Of a stretch of DNA of 8,101 bases, positions 1-6,255 are shown one piece after another. The stretch's first letter is position 1; each line of letters starts with the position of its first letter. Made by a program: the position numbers and the translations under genes. This stretch comes from Firmicutes bacterium CAG:95 (GTDB taxonomy: Bacteria > Bacillota > Clostridia > Lachnospirales > Lachnospiraceae). The notes under the pieces were generated by a model that was not told the DNA's origin, searched no databases, and saw only the letters and a program-made list of their open reading frames with translations. The stretch spans positions 1,542-9,642 of the forward strand of contig FR902944.1 of the NCBI GenBank assembly GCA_000438155.1, in the 5' to 3' direction.

Positions 1-216
1 GTTCTGACCGAAAAACAAAAGCAGGAGCACCGCGGTTCCCGCTCCCTGTTCGTTGTCAGGGACATTGCTGAGGGCGAAACCTTAACCCCGGAAAATATCC
101 GTTCGATCCGTCCCGGGATCGGACTTCATACCATGTATTATGAAGAAGTGCTTGGCAAAAGGGCAAAGCATTTCTTAAAGAAAGGAACTCCTCTGGCATG
201 GGAGCTGATTCAGTAA
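1..216 (+). CDS. pseI: Pseudaminic acid synthase PseI, C-terminal fragment
   Basis: This is the last 71 codons of a gene entering from the left edge, ending in TAA at 214-216. The peptide matches the SAF (antifreeze-like) domain that closes NeuB/PseI-type sialic acid synthases. Visible blocks are SLFVVRDIAEGE, ENIRSIRPGIGL, and the terminal GTPLAWELI, which closely resembles the GTPLSWDLI ending I associate with PseI rather than NeuB. PseI condenses 6-deoxy-AltdiNAc with phosphoenolpyruvate to give pseudaminic acid in the cytoplasm, and the SAF domain helps to cover the active site of the partner subunit. The catalytic TIM barrel lies outside the window. The gene overlaps pseG by 19 bp, which supports one operon and PseI rather than a neuraminic or legionaminic synthase. 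Confidence 0.9.
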   Translation, partial: VLTEKQKQEHRGSRSLFVVRDIAEGETLTPENIRSIRPGIGLHTMYYEEVLGKRAKHFLKKGTPLAWELIQ

Positions 217-1457
217 TTTATATTCGAGCAGATGGAAATACCGAAATTGCCACCGGACATTTAGTGCGGTGTCTTTCGATTGCCCGGGCATTAAAAAAGG
301 AGCAGCAGGCTGCAGGTACAACTTTTACGGATTCTGATGGTTTCCCCATCACCTTCCTCGTTTCCGATCAGGAAAGCAAGGCTTTACTCTGTGGCTTTTT
401 CGACTGTAAGGAAGAATTTCCGGTTCGTATTCTTGAAACTGCCCGGTATGATGATCCGGAAAGGGAATTGCCGGAATTACTCGCACTTATTGACAAGTGC
501 GAGCCTTCCCATGTCCACACACCGGCTTCCAGTGGGGCTTTCCCCCCGGTTTCCGGCACAGCTCTCCCTTCTGCTGCTAAGCCGGTCCTACTGGTGGATT
601 CCTACTTTGTAACCGAACGCTATTTTTTACCCCTAAAAAACCATGTTACTCTTGTCTATCTGGACGATCTGCGCGCCTTTGATTATCCGGTTGACCTGGT
701 CATCAATTATGACATCCTCACCCCGGAAACACAGCAGGAATATGAGCATTCCTATACCCGTGCCGGGAAGAAGCTGTTAGGCGGTGCCTTTGCACCTCTC
801 CGTCCCCAGTTTCAGTCTGCAGCAAAAGAGATCCCCATGATATTCGATGATAAAGTCTGCCATGTCCTCATAGCATCCGGCGGTTCCGATCCGTATCATA
901 CCACGCTCCATCTTACAGAATACCTGCTTGCCGAATGCCCTCCAGGCTACTGCTTTCATCTTCTTTTAGGCAGCATGAATCCTGACCGTCAGGCATTGTG
1001 TGAACTGGCTGATACGCAAAATCTGTATATCTCTTCTTCAGCATCTGCCAAGGCTTCCACAGTTGTTCTCCATCAGGGTGTTTCGGATATGGCTTCCCTG
1101 ATGCAGTCCTGTGATCTTGCGCTCTCGGCTGCCGGAACAACACTTTACGAGCTGTGTGCAGTTGGTGTTCCCACCGCAAGCTTTATCATTGCGGATAATC
1201 AGATTGCGTCTGCGAATGCCTTTGCGCAGAACGATGCCATCCCCTGCCTCGGCGATGTCCGCACGAACGAGGAATCCATAAAAAAAGAGGCAGCCCACTG
1301 GGTTACCTCCATGAATCCTTATGTCCGGAATCAGGCCGCTTCCGCGCGTCTTCTTCGTTACAGGAATATTTCCAAAAGGATGCAGCAGCTCGTGGATGGA
1401 AATGGTGCGGTCCGCATCGCAGATGCGCTGCTTGCACTGCTCAAATCCCGTTCCTGA
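198..1457 (+). CDS. pseG: UDP-2,4-diacetamido-2,4,6-trideoxy-beta-L-altropyranose hydrolase PseG (long form)
   Basis: PseG removes UDP from UDP-6-deoxy-AltdiNAc, giving the free sugar used by PseI; it is a cytoplasmic GT-B-fold hydrolase. The N-terminus shows the family signature RADGNTEIATGHLVRCL, with H21 in the position of the catalytic His of Campylobacter PseG. Further blocks are VDSYFVT (133-139), YLDDL (154-158), DLVINYD (166-172), ASGGSDP (226-232, nucleotide-binding loop) and AAGTTLYELCAVGVP (311-325) with E318 placed to bind the uridine ribose. At 419 residues it is much longer than the roughly 275-residue Campylobacter enzyme. Part of the excess is a Ser/Pro/Ala-rich insert at about 102-128, and another is a short insert around 38-50. 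No PseH-like acetyltransferase domain is evident. The ATG at 198 lies inside the end of pseI, with AAAGGA at 181-186 as a plausible ribosome site 11 nt upstream. The family assignment is firm; activity is inferred. Confidence 0.92.
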   Translation: MGADSVIYIRADGNTEIATGHLVRCLSIARALKKEQQAAGTTFTDSDGFPITFLVSDQESKALLCGFFDCKEEFPVRILETARYDDPERELPELLALIDKCEPSHVHTPASSGAFPPVSGTALPSAAKPVLLVDSYFVTERYFLPLKNHVTLVYLDDLRAFDYPVDLVINYDILTPETQQEYEHSYTRAGKKLLGGAFAPLRPQFQSAAKEIPMIFDDKVCHVLIASGGSDPYHTTLHLTEYLLAECPPGYCFHLLLGSMNPDRQALCELADTQNLYISSSASAKASTVVLHQGVSDMASLMQSCDLALSAAGTTLYELCAVGVPTASFIIADNQIASANAFAQNDAIPCLGDVRTNEESIKKEAAHWVTSMNPYVRNQAASARLLRYRNISKRMQQLVDGNGAVRIADALLALLKSRS

Positions 1458-1497
1458 TTATCCTTTCCAATACTACCAGCCATTATAACATGCCTTC

Positions 1498-2463
1498 TCA
1501 ACGATCAATGCACAGAATATCAGAATACTTTAAGACATAGATTTCTTCCCGTTTCTCCTGTAAATGGCTCTCATTCGCTATTCCCTGCAAATTCTGTAAA
1601 ATATAAGAGGGCGTGTCCACACCACAGGCATACGCATGAGGGAAGCCTCCGCCAAATCTCGGATTGATCTCTGACAGATAAAATATCCCGTCTTTTTCAA
1701 AAACATCCATATCAACCGGTCCGGACAGCTTCAGCGTGGAAGCCGCACGATAAACAAACTCCTTCAATGCCGGATCGTTACTGGTAACAGACTTCTCTGT
1801 CTCGCCTGCACGCATCCTGAGCTTTTCTTTTGCAAATATATCCACTACTTCACCACTTACAAGATCCACATATACATCAATTCCGAATTCCCTGCCATTA
1901 CAGAATTCCTGAATCAGAAGAGGCTCTTCACTATACGCAAATAACGCCTTCAAAAGCTCCATACTGGAAACCTTCATCACGCCAACGCTTCCTGCCCCCC
2001 GGACAGGCTTGACAAATACCGGGAACCCGATCTTCCCTGCTTCATATGCATTCTCAAATTTGTCCAGATCAATATAGGAATTCAGCACCGGAATCCCATG
2101 CTCCGTCATATGCTCAAAGAAACAATATTTATCTCTGCAGATCTGCAAGGTTTCTACCGGTGAAACAATCGTCCGGATTCCCTCCTGCTCAAACAGCTCC
2201 CTGTTTTCCGAAATCAGATTTAATTCATCCTCCTGTAACGGAAGAATTGCCGTAATCCCTTCCTTGCGGCAGATTTCCAGAATTGCATCAAAATAGCCCT
2301 CTTCCTTCATTCTTGGAATCAGATAATATTTATCCGCCTCATAAAGTGCAGGTGCCAATTCACTGCAATCTGCACCAATCACCCGTTCATAATCTGCCCT
2401 TTTAAAATAACGTACAAGAAGATCTCTTGTACCGCAGCTCAAAATCAGAATGTTATCTGACAT
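1498..2463 (-). CDS. ATP-grasp carboxylate-amine ligase-like protein
   Basis: This is a 321-residue protein of the ATP-grasp superfamily (carbamoyl-phosphate-synthase-like/PylC-like group). These enzymes activate a carboxylate as an acyl phosphate and join it to an amine or thiol. Residues 1-105 form the Rossmann-like pre-ATP-grasp domain (NILILSCGTRDLLV, ITAILPLQEDEL). The ATP-grasp fold follows, with K152 in FPVFVKP, the Gly-rich loop RGAGSVGV (155-162), the adenine-binding QEF (185-187), DMDVF (251-255) and the metal-binding EINPRFGGGFPHAYACGVD (265-283; E265, N267). The ATG at 2463 is chosen because it has a good ribosome site and leaves a 20-bp gap after the decarboxylase; a GTG at 2523 would overlap that gene by 40 bp. 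It is the last gene of the minus-strand cluster. The substrate is unknown. Pairing with the upstream PLP decarboxylase suggests amino-acid or amine chemistry on a glycan or carrier, which is inference. Confidence 0.85.
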   Translation of the reverse strand: MSDNILILSCGTRDLLVRYFKRADYERVIGADCSELAPALYEADKYYLIPRMKEEGYFDAILEICRKEGITAILPLQEDELNLISENRELFEQEGIRTIVSPVETLQICRDKYCFFEHMTEHGIPVLNSYIDLDKFENAYEAGKIGFPVFVKPVRGAGSVGVMKVSSMELLKALFAYSEEPLLIQEFCNGREFGIDVYVDLVSGEVVDIFAKEKLRMRAGETEKSVTSNDPALKEFVYRAASTLKLSGPVDMDVFEKDGIFYLSEINPRFGGGFPHAYACGVDTPSYILQNLQGIANESHLQEKREEIYVLKYSDILCIDR

Positions 2464-2472
2464 ACAATTTAT

Positions 2473-2478
2473 TCCTTT
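2473..2478 (-). promoter_or_regulatory. Ribosome binding site deciding the ATP-grasp start
   Basis: The minus strand reads AAAGGAAT, ending 8 nt before the ATG at 2463, with the AAAGGA core 9 nt away. No comparable site precedes the GTG at 2523, so this site supports the shorter protein. Confidence 0.7.
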
Positions 2479-2483
2479 CGTTC

Positions 2484-3758
2484 CTACCATATATTCCCCT
2501 GCACATATTCCTTCGCCGTCCACTTCCTGCGGACTTCCGTCATCTGCTCTCCATTACGTACATACACCGCAGGGAAATACTGAATAAACAACGGATTCAG
2601 ACTAATGGTGTATCCCCCGACATTCTCATAAATAATCTGATCCCCCGTCTGAAGCTCCGGCAGGTTCTCCATCGTAAAAAGCCGGTCGCATTCCATACAG
2701 GTATAACCGGTAATCTCCTGTCTGTCCATTACAGATGCGGAAGGATTCTGCAGCCTCGTATGATACAGGTATGAGGATTTAATCATGGTTGCATCAATAT
2801 TAAACCGACTGCCATCGGTAATCAGATACCGGGTATCCCGGATGTCCCGCACATCGATCACACTGGTTACAAAGAAGGAACCCTTGGAAATCAGCGAAAT
2901 TCCGGGTTCTACAACCAGCTGTGTCTGCTCCGGATCAAATTCCCTGTGGAGTTCTTCTGCAATGGCCGGGAAATAATCCGGATATTCCGGTCTGCCTTCC
3001 ATTCCTCCACAATAACCGCCTCCGATATCCACATAGGATAACGTGAGGTCAAATTCCCTTTTCAGCCTGCAGGCCATCTGTGCAATACTGCGGAAGATCT
3101 GTATACTGCGGCTTTTACTGCTGGAATGAAGATGAAGTCCTGTAACCCTTACATGAGGAAGCGCTCTTACATAGGAAAGTGCTTTGGCAAACTCACCATT
3201 TTCATAAGAAAAGCCAAACCGCCCGCTCGTTTCTCCCATGGTCGTTTCCCCGGGGCACATCTGTTCCAGATTAAAATTCACACGGATTCCGACCCGGATT
3301 TCACTTACTTCACTTACTTTTCCGTTTTCTCGTGTCTTCTTCTCTCTGCCTGCTTCACCATTACCGGAAGAATCTGTTAAAATCTTCTCTTCTTCCAATT
3401 CCTCTGAAAGCTTCGTCAGCCATTCCAGCTCCCATTTGGAATCCACATTCACATATCCTCCGGCAAGCACCACATCCCGGAAGGACTGCTCGTCCTTATA
3501 AGGTCCATTATAAACAATTTCCGAATCCTGAAATCCAAGATATTTTGCCAATCCATATTCGTCTCTGGATACTACTTCCGCATAAGCCCCCTGCTTCTTA
3601 TAGAAGTTCACCAGCCAGGGGAGTGAGTTCGTCTTAAAGGAATACCCGATCCGGTAATTGGGCCAGTTTTCCTTTAATGCTTCCGTCAGCATATCAAAAT
3701 ATCTCTGTAAAATTGGTTCATCCAGTAAAAAATATGGGGTTGGAATTCTTTCTGTCAT
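2484..3758 (-). CDS. PLP-dependent fold-type III decarboxylase (diaminopimelate/ornithine decarboxylase-like)
   Basis: A 424-residue protein of the alanine-racemase-fold decarboxylase family (LysA, NspC, BtrK relatives). Residues in family positions are K42 in SFKTN (Schiff-base lysine), H209/H211 in GLHLHSSS, the phosphate-binding DIGGGYCGG (244-252), EPG (284-286), C354 and D358 in GYTCMECD (equivalent of the CESxD motif from the partner subunit) and Y383 in GGYTISL. The canonical EPGR is EPGI here, so the usual Arg is missing and the substrate is probably not meso-diaminopimelate. A charged low-complexity insert occupies about 118-153. The ATG at 3758 is preceded by AGAGGA with 6-nt spacing. 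The gene sits 20 bp before the ATP-grasp ligase, consistent with co-translation. Being inside a Pse locus and adjacent to a ligase argues against a housekeeping lysine-biosynthesis role. Family is confident; substrate is unknown. Confidence 0.85.
   Translation of the reverse strand: MTERIPTPYFLLDEPILQRYFDMLTEALKENWPNYRIGYSFKTNSLPWLVNFYKKQGAYAEVVSRDEYGLAKYLGFQDSEIVYNGPYKDEQSFRDVVLAGGYVNVDSKWELEWLTKLSEELEEEKILTDSSGNGEAGREKKTRENGKVSEVSEIRVGIRVNFNLEQMCPGETTMGETSGRFGFSYENGEFAKALSYVRALPHVRVTGLHLHSSSKSRSIQIFRSIAQMACRLKREFDLTLSYVDIGGGYCGGMEGRPEYPDYFPAIAEELHREFDPEQTQLVVEPGISLISKGSFFVTSVIDVRDIRDTRYLITDGSRFNIDATMIKSSYLYHTRLQNPSASVMDRQEITGYTCMECDRLFTMENLPELQTGDQIIYENVGGYTISLNPLFIQYFPAVYVRNGEQMTEVRRKWTAKEYVQGNIW
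3300..3317 (-). repeat. Two 9-bp tandem repeats within the decarboxylase insert
   Basis: The + strand unit TTCACTTAC occurs twice in a row. On the coding strand it gives the repeated Val-Ser-Glu triplet within KVSEVSEI. Because the unit is a multiple of three, loss or gain would keep the frame. It lies at the end of the charged low-complexity insert and marks this stretch as variable surface loop rather than core fold. Confidence 0.8.
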
Positions 3759-3792
3759 GTCAATCCTCTTCCATCACTTTCATTTTTATCAA

Positions 3793-3798
3793 ATTATA
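3793..3798 (-). promoter_or_regulatory. Possible -10 box upstream of the decarboxylase
   Basis: The minus strand reads a perfect TATAAT directly beside the repeat element's flanking duplication, 35 nt before the ATG at 3758. No good -35 hexamer is seen at 16-18 bp spacing; that position falls inside the end of the repeat element (best is TACTGA at 16 bp). The local sequence is AT-rich, so chance is a real alternative. Confidence 0.3.
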
Positions 3799-3806
3799 TT
3801 TTATCT
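3799..3806 (+). repeat. Left 8-bp flanking direct repeat (putative target-site duplication)
   Basis: TTTTATCT abuts the left terminal inverted repeat of the 3807-3939 element and is matched exactly by 3940-3947 on the other side. The same octamer also occurs at 3981-3988, so the local base composition favours it. However, the exact abutment on both sides fits a target-site duplication. Confidence 0.65.
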
Positions 3807-3939
3807 GTAACTGTTCAGTATCCTCACAGTTACGATGCAAAATCCATTCCAAATCGGCTTCGCCGATGGGGTTTTGCATTACTGAATCATTTTCTTACGG
3901 TCTCAGCAGTAAATGCTTCGACCTGTACTGAATAGTTAC
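3807..3939. mobile_element. MITE-like element, copy 1 (complete)
   Basis: This is a 133-bp non-coding element. Its ends are inverted repeats: GTAACTGTTCAGTA at 3807-3820 and TACTGAATAGTTAC at 3926-3939 pair at 13 of 14 positions. Inside is a long hairpin: ATGCAAAATCC (3835-3845) with GGGTTTTGCAT (3869-3879, one G-T wobble), enclosing a tight inner stem ATCGGC/GCCGAT with a TTC loop (3853-3867). The element carries no open frame of note and no transposase, so it would depend on an enzyme encoded elsewhere. It fills most of the 219-bp gap between the membrane acyltransferase and the decarboxylase. Identification as a miniature inverted-repeat element is from structure, flanking duplication and a second copy in the window; I cannot assign a named family. 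Confidence 0.75.
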
Positions 3940-3947
3940 TTTTATCT
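3940..3947 (+). repeat. Right 8-bp flanking direct repeat (putative target-site duplication)
   Basis: TTTTATCT directly follows the right terminal inverted repeat and equals 3799-3806. A 12-bp AT palindrome (3946-3957) overlaps its end. Confidence 0.65.
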
Positions 3948-3977
3948 TTTATAAAAGTTTCTGCTCAGGCAATTCTA

Positions 3978-5099
3978 CTATTTTATCTTACTTTTTATCC
4001 TGCTTTCTATCCTGAGGTAGCCCTGTACAAGCAAGTCGGTTACAATAAGCCCGGCCACAGACCATAAGATACATGCTTTCACCCCAAAGCCGCCAAATGC
4101 TGTAAAGCCGCCAATGACATAATATACTCCGATATGTACAGCATACATTTTCGAAATCTGCTTCGAATAAAAGCAAAGCTTGTTGTACCCGAATTTCCAC
4201 TTTTCAATCAGCGGCATCACCCGGAAGGAAATGGCAAATACCAGCAGGATGGTACAAAGGCTTCCAATAACCTTCAAAAGCCCCGGTGTCCGGTATTGAT
4301 CCAGCATATAATTAAAGAAGTCATCCACATTCGGATGCAATACGATACAGCTTATAAACCAGATTGCGGCGATTACTCCGCAGATGATTCCGCTCTTTTT
4401 GTAGAAATCTCCCTTTTCCTCTTCCGGAATTTGCCGGATCACCCTGGCAAACACATATCCTGAAAATACATAACTCAGATATGGGAAGAAGCAGAAGCTT
4501 GTTTCCCCTTTTCCGCCAAACGTCATATCCAGAATCCAGTTCAGTGCCTGATTGTCCGAAACCAGCAGTCTGGTAAACGGTGTTACAATTCCCACAACAA
4601 TTGCGCTTATAATGTATCCGCCCGGCTTTACATTTAATTTTTTGTATAATGCCAGCACCAGATAACACATACCGGATATAAAGAAGATATTGACAAAGGT
4701 AAGTACCGCATACAGGTTTTCCTGATATAATTCCCTGCTGCCCGGCACTTCTCCCACAATCAGGTTTCTTAAGCAGAAGCTGATGACAATCACTGCGGCA
4801 TAACACAGATTACTTAAAGCCTGAAAGGCTAACAGCTTTATCCCGTTTTTCACCATATCCTTAGGCTCCGAATGTCTTGTAAAAGCACTTCCAAATCCCA
4901 TCGCAAACAGATACAGGCAGGCTCCCGTCGGCATAAACAGTGCAAACAATATTTCATGCGCATATGAATTTACCGTGTCAAGATTCCCGATCGTCTGAAA
5001 GGAATGGATCAATATGATCATAATCATCAGGAACCCTTTTACCAGATCCAGCTCCCTCTGTCTTCCTACATTCACTTCTTCCTTCTTTAAAGAAAACAT
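3978..5099 (-). CDS. Multi-pass membrane acyltransferase (acyltransferase-3/HGSNAT-like)
   Basis: This is a 373-residue, strongly hydrophobic protein with about ten predicted membrane segments (roughly 20-37, 47-70, 85-110, 131-152, 159-180, 201-220, 235-255, 273-293, 308-332, 338-359). The N-terminal block RQRELDLVKGFLMIMIILIHSF matches the opening of membrane acyltransferases, with an Arg/Glu-Asp pair before the first helix and H32 at its end, as in the OafA/acyltransferase-3 and heparan-glucosaminide N-acetyltransferase-like families. A Phe-Pro-Tyr segment followed by SGYVFARV (205-220) also recalls the latter group. Such proteins move acetyl or other acyl groups from a cytoplasmic donor onto sugars. 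The ATG at 5099 has AAGGGG 7 nt upstream and follows the sialyltransferase-like gene by 15 bp, so the two are probably one operon. Its likely role is O- or N-acylation of the glycan made here. The exact family and substrate are uncertain. Confidence 0.75.
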   Translation of the reverse strand: MFSLKKEEVNVGRQRELDLVKGFLMIMIILIHSFQTIGNLDTVNSYAHEILFALFMPTGACLYLFAMGFGSAFTRHSEPKDMVKNGIKLLAFQALSNLCYAAVIVISFCLRNLIVGEVPGSRELYQENLYAVLTFVNIFFISGMCYLVLALYKKLNVKPGGYIISAIVVGIVTPFTRLLVSDNQALNWILDMTFGGKGETSFCFFPYLSYVFSGYVFARVIRQIPEEEKGDFYKKSGIICGVIAAIWFISCIVLHPNVDDFFNYMLDQYRTPGLLKVIGSLCTILLVFAISFRVMPLIEKWKFGYNKLCFYSKQISKMYAVHIGVYYVIGGFTAFGGFGVKACILWSVAGLIVTDLLVQGYLRIESRIKSKIK

Positions 5100-5114
5100 T
5101 TTAATCCCCTTTTC

Positions 5115-6218
5115 TTAATAGATCTGCTCATTCTGTCTGTGAATTTCAGGTGCTTCGTACCTGTCCATAAAGTCCTCCCCCAGGAACAGCTTTTCTTTCG
5201 CAAATAAAATGGCATCCGTTACGGTAAGCACTGAAATCACCCGGTCAAATTTAAGATCCTTTATATAATTCAGGATTTCCATTGGAAACTTCTTATCCAG
5301 AATAATATACTGCGAAAATTCTTTCTCATAATCCAGCACATCACGGGGATGCGGCTTCATCAGAATCTGCGCCGGCTCTCCGTTGATGCTGCCATACTGC
5401 GCAATGATATCCCGGAAGATACGTTTCCGTGTCTCAAGGTCGCACAACGGCTCGGTCAGAACCAGCACCTTATGCTCATGATTCATGCCCTCGCGAAGTA
5501 TGGTTTCCAATTTGTCCTTATTCTCAATAAACATGCCAACGACAATATCCTTTTCTTCATCGGTCAGATCATCAGTCAGCTCCTTACGCGGCTTCTCCAG
5601 ATATTTTTCACAGGGATAAGGAAGAACCGAAACATCGTTCACTTCCATATCAAGGCAGTATTTATTATAGCCGTTCTGGATAAAGATCAGATTGTGCTTC
5701 GACATCCATGCCTTAAGCTTAAAATGTCCACGGTTATCGTAGCGGGCCGTATCATAATAAAGGATGCAGTTCAGACCATCCTCAACCGCATGATAATAAA
5801 TCTTATGCGTGCTCAGATAGTAACCGATCGGATCGGAATCACAGAACACATAAATATCATCGAACCTCTTAAAATCGACCGGAATATACGGCTCTAATAA
5901 TTTACCGAATTTCCTGGTAAAGCGGATACGCTGGAGCATGTTCTTTACAAGGTTTCCGGTATCAGTCCGGTACTGTGCAAGCTCCGGAAAAAAGGTCTCT
6001 TCCTTTTCATCAAATGGAAGGACCTCCGTAAATAAACCGGACTTCCCGGCACGTTCCTTTAAATTACCGAAATCATTCGACATACTGCTCAAAAGGAGCA
6101 CTGCTCCCGCCTGCTTCTGTAGCGGATCACGTTGTATATGAAGCTCCTTCAGACAGGTAATGTAGGCATGATAAAAGGTATGACACACATAAATTCTGCT
6201 TCTTCCCGGACTACTCAT
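5115..6218 (-). CDS. Sialyltransferase-like glycosyltransferase (candidate nonulosonic acid/pseudaminyl transferase)
   Basis: A 367-residue soluble protein with the two short motifs shared by bacterial sialyltransferases of the GT38/GT52/GT80 groups: the D/E-D/E-G motif (E146-D147-G148 in HAVEDGLNCILYYD), which supplies the catalytic base, and the HP motif (H290-P291 in LMKPHPRD), which binds CMP. A Ser/Thr-rich stretch (VISVLTVTD, 327-335) lies where the CMP-phosphate-binding S/T motif is expected. The N-terminus (RIYVCHTFYHAYI) resembles the first Rossmann strand of a GT-B fold. The ATG at 6218 is preceded by GGGAG 6 nt upstream. Since PseI/PseG are encoded next door, a CMP-Pse donor is plausible, which is inference. 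Sequence divergence from known enzymes means that donor and acceptor cannot be read from motifs. A repeat element lies just upstream. Confidence 0.7.
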   Translation of the reverse strand: MSSPGRSRIYVCHTFYHAYITCLKELHIQRDPLQKQAGAVLLLSSMSNDFGNLKERAGKSGLFTEVLPFDEKEETFFPELAQYRTDTGNLVKNMLQRIRFTRKFGKLLEPYIPVDFKRFDDIYVFCDSDPIGYYLSTHKIYYHAVEDGLNCILYYDTARYDNRGHFKLKAWMSKHNLIFIQNGYNKYCLDMEVNDVSVLPYPCEKYLEKPRKELTDDLTDEEKDIVVGMFIENKDKLETILREGMNHEHKVLVLTEPLCDLETRKRIFRDIIAQYGSINGEPAQILMKPHPRDVLDYEKEFSQYIILDKKFPMEILNYIKDLKFDRVISVLTVTDAILFAKEKLFLGEDFMDRYEAPEIHRQNEQIY

Positions 6219-6255
6219 CTTTTTCTCCCATTGCCATCACATTAAAACTGCTGTT

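Noticed and set aside
2464..2523. Upstream GTG start for the ATP-grasp gene, adding 20 residues
   Set aside because: It would overlap the decarboxylase by 40 bp, has no good ribosome site, and the added peptide does not resemble the start of the Rossmann domain, whereas ATG 2463 has AAAGGA and begins the domain directly.
3807..3939. Metabolite riboswitch upstream of the decarboxylase (a lysine-type switch was considered)
   Set aside because: The sequence has inverted termini with flanking duplications and recurs upstream of an unrelated gene, which fits a mobile element better; no known riboswitch core was recognised.
3946..3957. AT-rich 12-bp palindrome as a terminator for the acyltransferase gene
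   Set aside because: The stem is all A/T except the end pair, with no loop or T tract in the reading direction.
4321..4806. Second minus-strand frame inside the acyltransferase gene
   Set aside because: It is out of frame with the membrane protein; the Cys/Arg-rich peptide has no family resemblance.
5349..5897. Long + strand open frame opposite the sialyltransferase-like gene
   Set aside because: It is antisense to a gene with clear motifs, has no recognisable domain, and its composition is what a codon-biased opposite strand produces.
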